NCBI RefSeq assembly: GCF_000934745.1
Contig: NZ_KN882170.1
Coordinates: 287,766-351,765 of the forward strand
DNA: 64,000 nucleotides
Direction of reading: 5' to 3'
Origin: Desulfonatronum thioautotrophicum
Lineage (GTDB): Bacteria; Desulfobacterota; Desulfovibrionia; Desulfovibrionales; Desulfonatronaceae
Part shown: positions 29,496-38,750 of the stretch, one piece after another
Layout of the letters: the number at the start of each line of letters is the position of its first letter
Position numbering within the stretch: position 1 is the stretch's first letter
The notes under the pieces: model-generated
Told to the model about the DNA's origin: nothing
The model's input: only the letters and a program-made list of their open reading frames with translations
Databases searched by the model: none
Program-made: the position numbers and the translations under genes

Positions 29496-29836
29496 GGCTG
29501 GGTGCTTTCAAATGCCTGGGCCAGGAGGTTCTGGGGGAGGAGGTTGATGTCGTTGAGCATCGCCTTGCACGATTTTTCAATCACTTCAATCTCCCATGAC
29601 GTTTTTCTTACGCGATCCACGAAAACCAGTTGCAGTGATTTTTCTGGTGCCGGTATTTTCAGTGCTTTCAAAATGCCACCGTTCAGATTTGCCTGATTTC
29701 CACCCCTGTGTTCGGATAAACCGCGAAGGTAATGGTAAGAAGCTTTCAACCAATCAAACAGCCGACATGGGTTGGCCGGCCCCATACCCAATCGTCTGGG
29801 TTTGGATTCGATCCCATTTACTCCTCCCACAATCAC
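29492..29836 (-). pseudogene. C-terminal remnant of a type I restriction specificity subunit (HsdS)
   Basis: The 114-residue frame contains GGNQANLNGGILKALKIPAPEKSLQLVFVDRVRK followed by a coiled-coil helix ending in LPQNLLAQAF. This is the end of an HsdS target-recognition domain plus its conserved helix. The rest of HsdS (about 300 residues) and hsdM/hsdR are absent. The frame opens with GTG overlapping the upstream stop (GTGA) and closes in an ATGA with the RhuM-Fic gene, so it may still be translated. Best read as a decayed restriction locus; a functional small protein cannot be excluded. Confidence 0.65.
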
Positions 29837-30945
29837 TCCGCCTCGTTTTCCAAGCCGTCGACAATCCCCAGAGGCCGAATCACTTCTTGAATGATCCGCT
29901 CCACGGTTCGGGGGTGGTCAAACGGGTCCGCGGTTTGATGGATGGCCACCAGTTGCGCCGCGAGTTCCCGGCCAGAGGCATAGGCCTGGCGGCGCGCCTG
30001 GTCCACGCCGACCCAGCTGCCGTTGCGCACGAAATCCGGGAAAACGGTAAAGATTCCCGGAAAGAGCATCTTGGAAAGGGGGCGCATCATGGCCAGGTAC
30101 AACCCCAGAGACGGTTTGCGATCCTCCTCGGCCATCCGGCTCAACAGACCTTGGGGATGGGTGTCGGCCAGCAGGTCCTTGACCGCCCGGATGAACACCT
30201 CGGCCAGGGTCTGGCAGGTGTTGGCCACCATCTGGTGCCAGACGTCTCCGGGAAAGGCGTCCTCCACGGCCTCGCCGATTTCGTGATGCACCCACAGTCG
30301 CAATTCCTCGGCCACCATGTGCAGATACGCCTGCCCGCGCTCCCCCGGCCTCCCCAGCAAACCCTGCGTATCCAGGCCATACCCCGACAGGGCGAAATCC
30401 AGAGCCGGGCGCACCGAGGGCCGTTGCTCCTGCACGACGTCCCACAGCAGCGTAGCCATGGCCTGACGTCGGGCGATGATCCGCTGTCCCTGACGCATCA
30501 CCGGCGTGGCGAAAATATCCCGGCACAACTCCCGCTCCACCGTGTACACCCGCAACCCCGCGATCACCTGGAACTCCACCGGTTCGGCCAGAAGAAAACT
30601 GGGCTTCATGCCCAGCACGTAACCTGCCCCGTACAGCAGATTCCGGGATGACAGCCGGTCGTTGATCTGATCCAGCTCAAAGGGGTCCAGCTCGTCTCCG
30701 TCCAGGTGCAAGGTTTCGCACTCTTGTCCCTCCAATTCCTGCCACAGCTCTTCCCGCTGCTCGACCCATTCCAGAATCAGCCCGTGTTCCGGTTCCTCCC
30801 AGGGAGCCAGCCCGGTTTCCCATTTATACAGCTCCCGCATCCGGAGCAGCAGTCCACACAAAGAAAAAGCGCCGCTGAAATTGGCGTCGGATATGGCACA
30901 ATTGCGTTGCACCTGCTCCTGCAGGGCTTGCGTTGTCATCAGCAA
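29833..30945 (-). CDS. Conserved protein of unknown function (Sfum_1244-like)
   Basis: 370 residues, soluble, no signal or membrane segment, rich in Glu, Trp and Leu. It resembles, from memory and unchecked, a conserved deltaproteobacterial family called Sfum_1244. Recognisable segments are SGAFSLCGLLLRMRELYKWETGLAPWEEPE near the N-terminus and RQAYASGRELAAQLVAIHQT near the C-terminus. I see no catalytic motif. The TTG at 30945 has GAGGAG 6 bases upstream; ATG at 30939 is an alternative. Its stop overlaps the start of the HsdS remnant. Confidence 0.7.
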   Translation of the reverse strand: MLMTTQALQEQVQRNCAISDANFSGAFSLCGLLLRMRELYKWETGLAPWEEPEHGLILEWVEQREELWQELEGQECETLHLDGDELDPFELDQINDRLSSRNLLYGAGYVLGMKPSFLLAEPVEFQVIAGLRVYTVERELCRDIFATPVMRQGQRIIARRQAMATLLWDVVQEQRPSVRPALDFALSGYGLDTQGLLGRPGERGQAYLHMVAEELRLWVHHEIGEAVEDAFPGDVWHQMVANTCQTLAEVFIRAVKDLLADTHPQGLLSRMAEEDRKPSLGLYLAMMRPLSKMLFPGIFTVFPDFVRNGSWVGVDQARRQAYASGRELAAQLVAIHQTADPFDHPRTVERIIQEVIRPLGIVDGLENEAE

Positions 30946-31151
30946 TGGGATCTCCTCGTTTTGTCGTTCTCAATTCCACGCAACATGCCCCTTCCTAACC
31001 CTTCCGATGCCGCCTTTCAATGAATCCAGGCCATGATTTCAGGGCATGAACCCGACCTGGGCGAACCTATTTGACAAGGTGTCGATCATCGGTCGATAAG
31101 CAATCTTCCAAAGACTGCATCGCACTCTCAAAGCAAGAATATCAACTGCCC

Positions 31152-32324
31152 ATGCCGCGCATTCTCCCTCGCCCGCTTCTGGTTCTGCCCGCCGTGCTCC
31201 TGCTCCTCCTGCTGGGGATCACATGGCTTTTGTTCCAGGACACCTCGTCCGGCCCCTCCCGCCCCGCTGTCCACGGCAACCTCCTGCCGCCGGAATCGAA
31301 AACCATCGTTGCCTTGCAGACCAGCGTGCCGGCCTGGATCGAGCTTGTGGGCGAGGTTCGCCCTCGGGGTGAAATCGCGGTGAGCACCCAGGTCCAGGCC
31401 AAGGTAAGCCGAGTCCTGGTGCGCACCGGAGATCGCGTCGAGAGCGGAACGCCCCTGTTGCAACTTGACGACCGGGAATTTCAGGCCCGTCTGGCCCAGA
31501 GCCGCCACGACCTGGACGCCCTGGATGCAGCCTTGCTTCGGGCGCACAACATCCAGGAACGCACCCAGGCCGAGTTCGACCTGGCCCAGGCCGAGTTTTC
31601 CCGCATCAATGCCCTGCATGCCCAGGGCGCGGCCGCGGCCAGTGAGTTGGACCAGGCCCGGGCCGGGTTGCTGGCGGCCCGGGCCGAGCACGGTCAGGCG
31701 GAACAGAGCATCCAGGAACTGCGGGCCGGACGGATGGGTCTGAGGCAGCGGATCGAGGAACTCAGCGTGGCCCTGGGCCATACCGTTGTCAGGGCTTCGG
31801 AGAGCGGCATCATCGCCCGCCGGGACGTTGAACCGGGAAACGTGGCGCACCCCGGCCAAACGCTGCTTCTCCTGCACAGTCTGGAGCCCCGCCTGGAAGT
31901 GCATGTGCCGGAGCGCTATCTTGATCGGATCGCCGTGGGCCAAACTCTTGAGGCCCGGGTGGACGCCCTGGACAGCATGTTTTTGGCCAGGGTGGACGAA
32001 CTGGAGCCGGCCGGCAGGCCGGGCTCACGTTCCTTCCTGGCCAAGCTGGAGGTGGCCCCGGAACTGTTGCGGGATACTTCGGCCCTTCGGTCGGGCATGT
32101 TCGTCCGGGTGCGCCTGTCCTTGCCCTCTGAGCAATACGTGCTCATACCCGAGGACGCCGTGCTCCGCGTGGGACAATTGGCCATGGTTGCCGTGGTTCG
32201 GGAGGAGGCGACCTATGCCTTGCGCCACGTGCGCCTGGGCCGGACCTTTGACTATCAGGTGGAAGTCCTCTCCGGGCTTCAGGGCGGTGAGCGCCTCTGG
32301 CTGCACCCGACTCCCACGCAATGA
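31152..32324 (+). CDS. RND efflux membrane fusion protein
   Basis: Periplasmic adaptor of an RND pump. Residues 8-28 are a strong hydrophobic anchor (LLVLPAVLLLLLLGITWLLF). The lipoyl half motifs SRVLVRTGDRVESGTPLLQLDDREFQARL and VVRASESGIIARRDVEPGNVAHPGQTLLLL flank a coiled-coil hairpin of about 90 residues; a beta barrel and membrane-proximal domain follow. The open frame begins at 31071, but MPRILPRPLLV at 31152 gives a normal N-terminus. The stop overlaps the RND gene as ATGA. No outer-membrane factor is adjacent. Confidence 0.88.
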   Translation: MPRILPRPLLVLPAVLLLLLLGITWLLFQDTSSGPSRPAVHGNLLPPESKTIVALQTSVPAWIELVGEVRPRGEIAVSTQVQAKVSRVLVRTGDRVESGTPLLQLDDREFQARLAQSRHDLDALDAALLRAHNIQERTQAEFDLAQAEFSRINALHAQGAAAASELDQARAGLLAARAEHGQAEQSIQELRAGRMGLRQRIEELSVALGHTVVRASESGIIARRDVEPGNVAHPGQTLLLLHSLEPRLEVHVPERYLDRIAVGQTLEARVDALDSMFLARVDELEPAGRPGSRSFLAKLEVAPELLRDTSALRSGMFVRVRLSLPSEQYVLIPEDAVLRVGQLAMVAVVREEATYALRHVRLGRTFDYQVEVLSGLQGGERLWLHPTPTQ

Positions 32325-35300
32325 GCCCCGCGACCAATCCCTCTCGCCCCCATGGGCTCGTCCCCGCCCTGGTGGCCCCGTTTCTCTCCTCGCATTTGGC
32401 CGGAGTCTTTCTGGTGCTGGCCCTGGCCCTGGGCATCACGGCCCTGCTGGTCACCCCCAGGGAAGAGGAGCCGCAGATCGTGGTGCCCATGGCCGACGTG
32501 ATCGTCCACGCCCCGGGAGCCGGACCCCGGGAAGTGGAAAAGCTGGTGGCCACGCCTCTGGAAAAGCTGCTCTGGCAGATTGACGGGGTGGAGTATGTCT
32601 ATTCCGAATCCAGGCGGGATCAGGCCGTGGTCACGGTGCGTTTCTTCGTGGGCGAGGACCGGGAACGCTCTCTGGTCAAACTGCACAACAAGATCATCAT
32701 GCATGAGGACCAGGTACCGCCCCTGGTGACCAACTGGTTGATCCGGCCGGTGGAAATCGACGACGTGCCGGTGCTCATGCTGACGCTGTTTTCGCCGACG
32801 CGCACCGACGCCGAGCTGCGCCGGATCGGTGAGGAGTTTCTGACCCGGTTGTCCGAGGTTCCGGCGGTTTCCCGTGCAGAAGTCTTTGGAGGCCGACAAC
32901 GGGAAATCCGGGTGGAACCGGATCCTCTGCGCATGGCCGGACACGGGGTGACCTTCGCTGACCTGGAACACAGCCTGGCCGCGGCCGGCACGGCCCGAAG
33001 CGCCGGGTCCCTGCTTCGGGGCAACCGCGAGCTGAATATCCTGGGGGACGGCCGGTTCACCTCCGCCGCCGACGTGGCCGGGGTGGTCGTGGGCGTGCAC
33101 CAGGACCGTCCGGTCCACCTCCGGGACGTGGCCCGGGTCCTGGACGGCCCGGAAGAGCCCTTCAGCTATGCCCGGATCCGTCTCGGTGACCATCGCTCCC
33201 AAAGCATGCCCGACACCGGCCTTGCCTTGGATGTGCCGGCCGTGACCCTGGCCCTGGCCAAGCAGCGCGGGGCCAATGCCGTGACCGTAACCCGGGACAT
33301 CCTGGCCGCGGCCCAGGAACTGCGGCCACTGCTGCTGCCCGAGGACGTGCATCTGGAGGTCACCCGGGACTATGGCCAAACCGCCCAGGACAAGGTCAGC
33401 GACCTGCTCTGGTCCCTGGTCTTCGCCGTATCCACCGTCGTGATCATCCTGGCCCTGACCCTGGGCTGGCGTGCCGCCCTGGTGGTGGCCGTGGCCATCC
33501 CGGTCAGCTTCTCCCTGGCCCTGTTCAGCAGCCACCTGCTGGGCTACACCATCAACCGGGTGACCCTTTTCGCCCTGATTCTCTCCCTGGGTCTGGTGGT
33601 GGACGATCCCATCACCAACGTGGACAACATCCGCCGCCACCTGCGCCTGCACCATCCCGGTCCGGTCTGGGCCACGCTCAGCGCCGTGGCCGAGGTCTTC
33701 GTGCCGGTGATCATGTCCACCCTGGCCATCATCGCCTGCTTCCTGCCGCTGTTCTTCATCACTGGAATGATGGGCCCATACATGGCCCCCATGGCCGCCA
33801 ACGTGCCCCTGACCGTCCTCTTTTCCACAGCCTGCGCCCTGACCATTGTTCCCTGGCTTTGCTTTCTGCTCCTGCGTGGTCAGGTCGCCCCCGGCACCGA
33901 TCCCCCCCAGGCTCAAACCGCTCCTGCCGGAAGCAACAGCACCGGAGTCCCGGACCGGGTCCTGCACGGCTACCGGACGTTGATCGGCCCATTTCTGGAC
34001 TTCCGGATCCTGCGGATGGCCCTGGTGGGCGTGGTGCTGGCCCTGCTGGTTCTGGCCGCGTCCCTGGTCCTGCTGCGTCTGGTACCCTTGAAAATGCTGC
34101 CCTTTGACAACCGTGACGAATTCCAGGTGGTGGTGAACATGGACGAGGGCACGCCCCTGGAAACCACGGACGCGGTGCTTCGGGACATGACCGCCTACCT
34201 GGCGGCCCTGCCGGAGACCGCCAGCGTGCTCAGCTTTGCCGGCATCGCCTCTCCCATGGACTTCAACGGCATGGTCCGCCGGTATTATGCCCGGGAAGGC
34301 GGTCACCTGGGTGATATCCGGATCAACCTGACACCCAAGAGCGAACGTCGGCGACAGAGCCATGAGATCGTCCTCTCCGTGCGCCATGATCTGGAGCGCA
34401 TCGCCAAAAACTGGTCCGCCACCATACAGATCGTGGAAATCCCGCCCGGTCCCCCGGTCATGGCCACCCTGGTCGCGGAAATCTACGGCGGTCCGGAACA
34501 GCCCTATGTCCGGCTCTTCCAGGGTGCGGAACATGTGCGGGCCATGATGGAGACCAAGGAGTTCGTGGTGGATGTGGACGACAGCCGGATCGCCCCCCGG
34601 CCCCGGCTGACCTTTTTCCCGGACCGGGAAAAGGCCGCGCTGCACGGCCTCGGCACCCAGGATCTGATCCATGCCCTGCACGTGGCCGCGGCCGGCACGT
34701 CTCCTGCCACAATTCAGAGTCCCGAGGAACGCCAAACCCTGCCCGTACGGGTGATCCTCCCCCGGGAACTGCGCATTTCCCCAACAGACCTGGAGGTCCT
34801 GCACGTGCGCGGAACTGACGGCAGCATGCTGCCCCTGGGCGAACTGGGACAATTTGTGTGGGAAGTTGAGGAACAGCCCATCCTGCACAAGAACCTGCGC
34901 CGGGTGGTCTACGTCACCGCGGAAACCGTCGGCCTGCCCCCGGCCGAAGCCGTGCTGGACCTGCAGGCCCAGCTGCGAAACGATCCGCCGCCAGCGGGCG
35001 TCAGCGTGGTCTGGACCGGGGAAGGGGAATGGAAGATCACCGTGGACGTATTCCGGGATCTGGGACTGGCTTTTGGCGCGGCCCTGGTCGGGATCTACCT
35101 GCTGCTGGTGGTCCAGACCGCGTCCCTGGCCCTGCCTCTGCTGATCATGAGCGCCATCCCCCTGACCCTGATGGGCATCATGCCCGGATTCTGGCTCTTG
35201 AACCTGCTCACCGCTCGGGACGTGGACGGCTTCGCTGATCCGGTCTTCTTCACGGCCACGGCCATGATCGGAATGATTGCCCTGGGCGGCATCGTCATCC

Positions 35301-35569
35301 GCAACTCCCTGGTGCTCATCGACTTCATCCGGGCCGCGGTGGCCCGAGGCCAGGATTTCAGGGAGGCCGTGCTCCAAAGCGGCGCCATCCGCCTCCAGCC
35401 CATTGTACTCACCGCCCTGACCACGGCCCTGGGCGTCTGGCCCATCACCCTGGACCCGGTCTTCTCCGGCCTGGCCTGGGCCCTGATCTTCGGCCTGATC
35501 GCCTCCACGCTGTTCACCCTGGTGCTGATCCCCGTGGCCTATTTTGTTCTGTTCAGCCCTGAGACCTGA
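32321..35569 (+). CDS. RND efflux transporter permease (AcrB family)
   Basis: Proton-driven inner-membrane pump, 1082 residues, with the usual two repeats: a membrane helix, a large periplasmic loop and five more helices, twice. Motifs include the TM4 acidic pair in LGLVVDDPITNVDNIRRH and FFITGMMGPYMAPMAANVPLTVLFS. The TM4 segment differs from drug pumps, which read DDAIVVVEN, so the substrate is uncertain. The start overlaps the adaptor stop. It would need an outer-membrane channel from elsewhere, for example the one at 48611. Confidence 0.9.
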   Translation: MSPATNPSRPHGLVPALVAPFLSSHLAGVFLVLALALGITALLVTPREEEPQIVVPMADVIVHAPGAGPREVEKLVATPLEKLLWQIDGVEYVYSESRRDQAVVTVRFFVGEDRERSLVKLHNKIIMHEDQVPPLVTNWLIRPVEIDDVPVLMLTLFSPTRTDAELRRIGEEFLTRLSEVPAVSRAEVFGGRQREIRVEPDPLRMAGHGVTFADLEHSLAAAGTARSAGSLLRGNRELNILGDGRFTSAADVAGVVVGVHQDRPVHLRDVARVLDGPEEPFSYARIRLGDHRSQSMPDTGLALDVPAVTLALAKQRGANAVTVTRDILAAAQELRPLLLPEDVHLEVTRDYGQTAQDKVSDLLWSLVFAVSTVVIILALTLGWRAALVVAVAIPVSFSLALFSSHLLGYTINRVTLFALILSLGLVVDDPITNVDNIRRHLRLHHPGPVWATLSAVAEVFVPVIMSTLAIIACFLPLFFITGMMGPYMAPMAANVPLTVLFSTACALTIVPWLCFLLLRGQVAPGTDPPQAQTAPAGSNSTGVPDRVLHGYRTLIGPFLDFRILRMALVGVVLALLVLAASLVLLRLVPLKMLPFDNRDEFQVVVNMDEGTPLETTDAVLRDMTAYLAALPETASVLSFAGIASPMDFNGMVRRYYAREGGHLGDIRINLTPKSERRRQSHEIVLSVRHDLERIAKNWSATIQIVEIPPGPPVMATLVAEIYGGPEQPYVRLFQGAEHVRAMMETKEFVVDVDDSRIAPRPRLTFFPDREKAALHGLGTQDLIHALHVAAAGTSPATIQSPEERQTLPVRVILPRELRISPTDLEVLHVRGTDGSMLPLGELGQFVWEVEEQPILHKNLRRVVYVTAETVGLPPAEAVLDLQAQLRNDPPPAGVSVVWTGEGEWKITVDVFRDLGLAFGAALVGIYLLLVVQTASLALPLLIMSAIPLTLMGIMPGFWLLNLLTARDVDGFADPVFFTATAMIGMIALGGIVIRNSLVLIDFIRAAVARGQDFREAVLQSGAIRLQPIVLTALTTALGVWPITLDPVFSGLAWALIFGLIASTLFTLVLIPVAYFVLFSPET

Positions 35570-35678
35570 TCACACTTGGCATGGACAACTTCAGCCAGCT
35601 TCTCATTCTCCTTCCGACTGCTCACTTCCGGCTTCCGTGCGAGACAAAGCTATTTGAGGGCATGCCGCTCCCATCGGT

Positions 35679-36203
35679 TCAGATCAGCGTCACTCCGAAA
35701 TAATCGCCTCCTCTGCTCACTTCCCGCCACTCTGGTCTGCTGAGCAGCTCCTCCTCCCATTGATAGATGGCCTGGTACACGGCCTTGAAAAAGGTCTGGG
35801 CACATTCCGGAGAATTGCCCAGCAGGGTCAGAAAATGTCTCTGGGGCAAAATCATGCAGGTTGCCGGCGCAGCCGCGCGCAGAGTGAACAGCCGCCTGGT
35901 CGCGGCGACCAGGGAAAGCGATCCGATAACCGCCCCTGGCTCAAGCCGCCGCAAGGTCCTGCTCTGCCCCTCCTCCTCCAGGGTTATCTCCAGGACACCC
36001 TGGACCAGATAGTAGGCCTGGTCATCCTGGGCCCCCCGCTCAAAGAGGATATCGCCCTGGGCGTACTGTACCCGCTTGCAGACATAGGCCAGAGCCTTGA
36101 TCGGCTCCATGCTCAGCCCGGAAAAGATGGGAATGGAGCGCAGGATGTGCATGTTCTCCTCGAATGCGCATTCATTTTTACTGATGTCCATGGACGAGTT
36201 CAT
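35679..36203 (-). CDS. Cyclic-nucleotide-binding-domain protein
   Basis: 174 residues made of one cNMP-binding beta-roll: ILRSIPIFSGLSMEPIKALAYVCKRVQYAQGDILFERGAQDDQAYYLVQGVLEITL ... RLEPGAVIGSLSLVAATRRLFTLRAAAPATCMILPQRHFLTLL. There is no helix-turn-helix, so it is not a CRP-type regulator; it more likely modulates a partner protein. The start at 36203 has GGGAG 6 bases upstream and lies 26 bases inside the end of the ABC transporter gene, so it is translationally coupled to it. Confidence 0.85.
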   Translation of the reverse strand: MNSSMDISKNECAFEENMHILRSIPIFSGLSMEPIKALAYVCKRVQYAQGDILFERGAQDDQAYYLVQGVLEITLEEEGQSRTLRRLEPGAVIGSLSLVAATRRLFTLRAAAPATCMILPQRHFLTLLGNSPECAQTFFKAVYQAIYQWEEELLSRPEWREVSRGGDYFGVTLI

Positions 36204-38694
36204 AAAATGCTCCCTTCTTGGCGATCAGTTCCTGATAATTGCCCATCTCCAGGATGACCCCGGACTTAAGCACGGCAATCCGATCGTAATCTTTCAGGAT
36301 GTCCAGACGGTGAGCCACGGAGACCACCGTGCTTTTGCCCTTGAAATTCCGCTCCAGCAGCCTCTGGATCCGGGCCTGGGAGGCATTGTCCAGGGCTGCT
36401 GTGGCCTCGTCCAGGATCAGGATTCGCGGCTTCTTGAGAAAGACTCGGGCCAGGGCCACTTTCTGGCGCTGGCCCCCGGAGAGGCGGTCCCCCTGGCTGC
36501 CGACGTTGAAATGCAGGCCATACTCCAGAACCCGGTCCAACACGTCCTCTTCGATCAGAATCTGCATGACCCGATGTTTGATGCGCTCCTCTGCGCCGGC
36601 CACACCGGTCCGGACCACGCCGAAGAGGATGTTCCCCAGGATGGACTCGATGGTGATGTACCGGTCTGCCTGGAAAAACTGGAATACGCCCGGAGCCACG
36701 GACATGGCGTACTCCCGGAGCACGGGCCGCAGGGCCACGATGCGACTTTGCAGTTCAGGCGGAATGCGGGCCAAGGGGTTGTCGCCGGCCACAAAGGCCA
36801 AGCTGAGCCTGAGCGCGTTGCGGCGGTCGTCCTCCGTGAAGCGGGCCGGATCGTACCCGCCGATCCTGGCGGTCATGGCCGCGTACTCCTCGAAATCCTC
36901 CTGGGGAATGACCGAGTCGGCGAACAGTTCCGGGCTCTTGCCCAGCGAGGCGATCACATCCACGGTCTGGACCGCGATGTTGTAGCCCAACTCGATCAGG
37001 GGATCGGTCAGATCGTGTTTGTCCAGGAATTCCCGGAACAGATCATTGGTGTAAAGGGCTTCCAAGGTGAAACCAGGGTGGGTCGAGCAGCCGAAAACCA
37101 GGTTCTGGGTCACCGTATACCCGGAAATATAGCGCTCAGGGTCGAGATACTCGAAATCTCCTTCCATCTGACGGCCGAACTGCTCCAGGAACATGCTTCG
37201 GGCATGAAGAATGTGCCGGACCATGGCCTCGTCCTTGTCCGGATCCAGGGTGTAGCGAAAGCCGAAACTGAGCACGTCCAGATACAGCCCGACCTGCTGG
37301 ACCACTTCGATGGCCCGCTCCAGGTCAAAGGTCTGGCCATGACCGTCGCAGGGCTTGCCCTGGAGGCGCTGGGCCTCGCAGGAGTAAAGCAGGTTGTCCA
37401 GCAGTGTGCCCTGAAAAATAAACGGATGCTGCGCGACCATGCCCATGTTCACGGCCATATCCGCCTTGGCCAGCTGCTTGATTTCCCGGCCGTCGATCTT
37501 CAACGAGCCCCCGGTGTAGGAGTAGATCTGGGCCATGCACAAGGCCAGAGTGGACTTGCCGGAACCGGAAAATCCCACCAGGCCGACCATCTCTCCAGGC
37601 TGGATGGAAAGATTGATCTTGTCCAGTAGCCGGATGTTGCCGTTGACCACGTAGTTCAGGTTCTGGACATCGATCCGCCCGTCCAGGTGATAGGGCTCGC
37701 GCCCCTCGGGCAAGGCTATGAATTCCGGCTCCAGGTCGTAGGAGCTCATCACCTGTGCATACCGGACTTTGCTGTCCTGATAGGTCTGGATGAACCCCAT
37801 CAGTTCCCGCCACGGGTTGTAGAGCTTTTCGTAGGCGGAGAGAAAAGCCACAATGGCTCCGATGTCCATGCTGCCCTGGATGGCCATGTATCCGCCGACC
37901 AGAAACAGGATGAACGGCCCCAGACTTTGAAAAAAATTGTTGTAGAACTTGATCCCGAATTTATAGGCGGAGACCGTGATGGCATTCTTGTACACGGCGT
38001 CCAGGTGTTTGCCGAACTTGCGGTCCTCGAGCTGAAAGCTGGCGTTGCCGTGAATCTCCTGGACCCCGCCGATGGACTCTCCGATGACCGCGCTGATCTC
38101 CTGGTTGGACTTCATCCGCCGGCGGTTGGCGCTGTTCATTCGGCGTTGGAGCATGGGCAGAAAGATCAGCGTGGCCGGGTAAATGACCATGCTCATCGCG
38201 GCAAGGACCGGGTTCAGATAAAACATGAACCCGACAATGGACACAAAGGTCAGGATGTTCACCAGGGGCGTGGATATGGCCTGGCCGATGAAATCGCCCA
38301 CCGGGTTGAGTTCGTTGACCATGGAATTGATCACGTTTCCCGGCGGGGTTCTCCGAAAAAACGGCAGGGGCAGCGCGATGATGTGGTTGAACATCTGCCG
38401 CCGGATTTCCCGGATGGTCTGCTGTCCCATATAGGTCTGGATCAGGTTGATCGCGTATTTGAGCACCCCGGCCAGCACCACCACGGTGATGTACATGCCG
38501 ACATAGAGCAGAAGCAGGTCGACATTTTTATCGCCAATGGCGTCGTTGATGATCAGTTTCTGCAGTTCCAAAGGAGCGACCCGAGAGGCCACCGTGGCCA
38601 GAATGATCAGCAGCAGCAGGAACTGCAGGCCGCGGTGCCGGCCGATGACCCAGGAGAACAGTGTTTTTTTGGTGACCTGGATGGGGGTGCTCAT
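36178..38694 (-). CDS. ABC exporter with a large insertion in the ATPase domain
   Basis: 838 residues, against about 600 for a usual fused exporter. Residues 1-320 are a six-helix membrane domain (FFRRTPPGNVINSMVNE and the SNQEISAVIGESIGGVQEI coupling region). The ATPase domain has Walker A GFSGSGKST near 374, Q-loop AQHPFIFQGTLLDN near 420, then signature LSGGQRQKVALARV near 736, Walker B ILILDEATAALD and H-loop SVAHRLD. Normally about 60 residues separate Q-loop and signature; here there are about 315. The extra block repeats, loosely, the segment that normally lies between them. It is middle gene of the operon sensor phosphatase - ABC - cNMP protein, 56 bases after the phosphatase. Substrate unknown. 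Confidence 0.9.
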   Translation of the reverse strand: MSTPIQVTKKTLFSWVIGRHRGLQFLLLLIILATVASRVAPLELQKLIINDAIGDKNVDLLLLYVGMYITVVVLAGVLKYAINLIQTYMGQQTIREIRRQMFNHIIALPLPFFRRTPPGNVINSMVNELNPVGDFIGQAISTPLVNILTFVSIVGFMFYLNPVLAAMSMVIYPATLIFLPMLQRRMNSANRRRMKSNQEISAVIGESIGGVQEIHGNASFQLEDRKFGKHLDAVYKNAITVSAYKFGIKFYNNFFQSLGPFILFLVGGYMAIQGSMDIGAIVAFLSAYEKLYNPWRELMGFIQTYQDSKVRYAQVMSSYDLEPEFIALPEGREPYHLDGRIDVQNLNYVVNGNIRLLDKINLSIQPGEMVGLVGFSGSGKSTLALCMAQIYSYTGGSLKIDGREIKQLAKADMAVNMGMVAQHPFIFQGTLLDNLLYSCEAQRLQGKPCDGHGQTFDLERAIEVVQQVGLYLDVLSFGFRYTLDPDKDEAMVRHILHARSMFLEQFGRQMEGDFEYLDPERYISGYTVTQNLVFGCSTHPGFTLEALYTNDLFREFLDKHDLTDPLIELGYNIAVQTVDVIASLGKSPELFADSVIPQEDFEEYAAMTARIGGYDPARFTEDDRRNALRLSLAFVAGDNPLARIPPELQSRIVALRPVLREYAMSVAPGVFQFFQADRYITIESILGNILFGVVRTGVAGAEERIKHRVMQILIEEDVLDRVLEYGLHFNVGSQGDRLSGGQRQKVALARVFLKKPRILILDEATAALDNASQARIQRLLERNFKGKSTVVSVAHRLDILKDYDRIAVLKSGVILEMGNYQELIAKKGAFYELVHGHQ

Positions 38695-38750
38695 GAAGTC
38701 TCCTGTGGGGTAAAGGGAACGGAAACCAGTCGGGCCACGAGCAAGCCAAA

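Noticed and set aside
32279..35377. A 1032-codon open frame antisense to the RND permease
   Set aside because: It mirrors the codon bias of the true gene (GC-rich third positions), is dominated by His, Gly, Gln and Asp, has no domain, and the plus-strand frame is a clear RND protein.
36097..37629. A 510-codon plus-strand open frame
   Set aside because: Antisense to the ABC exporter; no motif and atypical composition.
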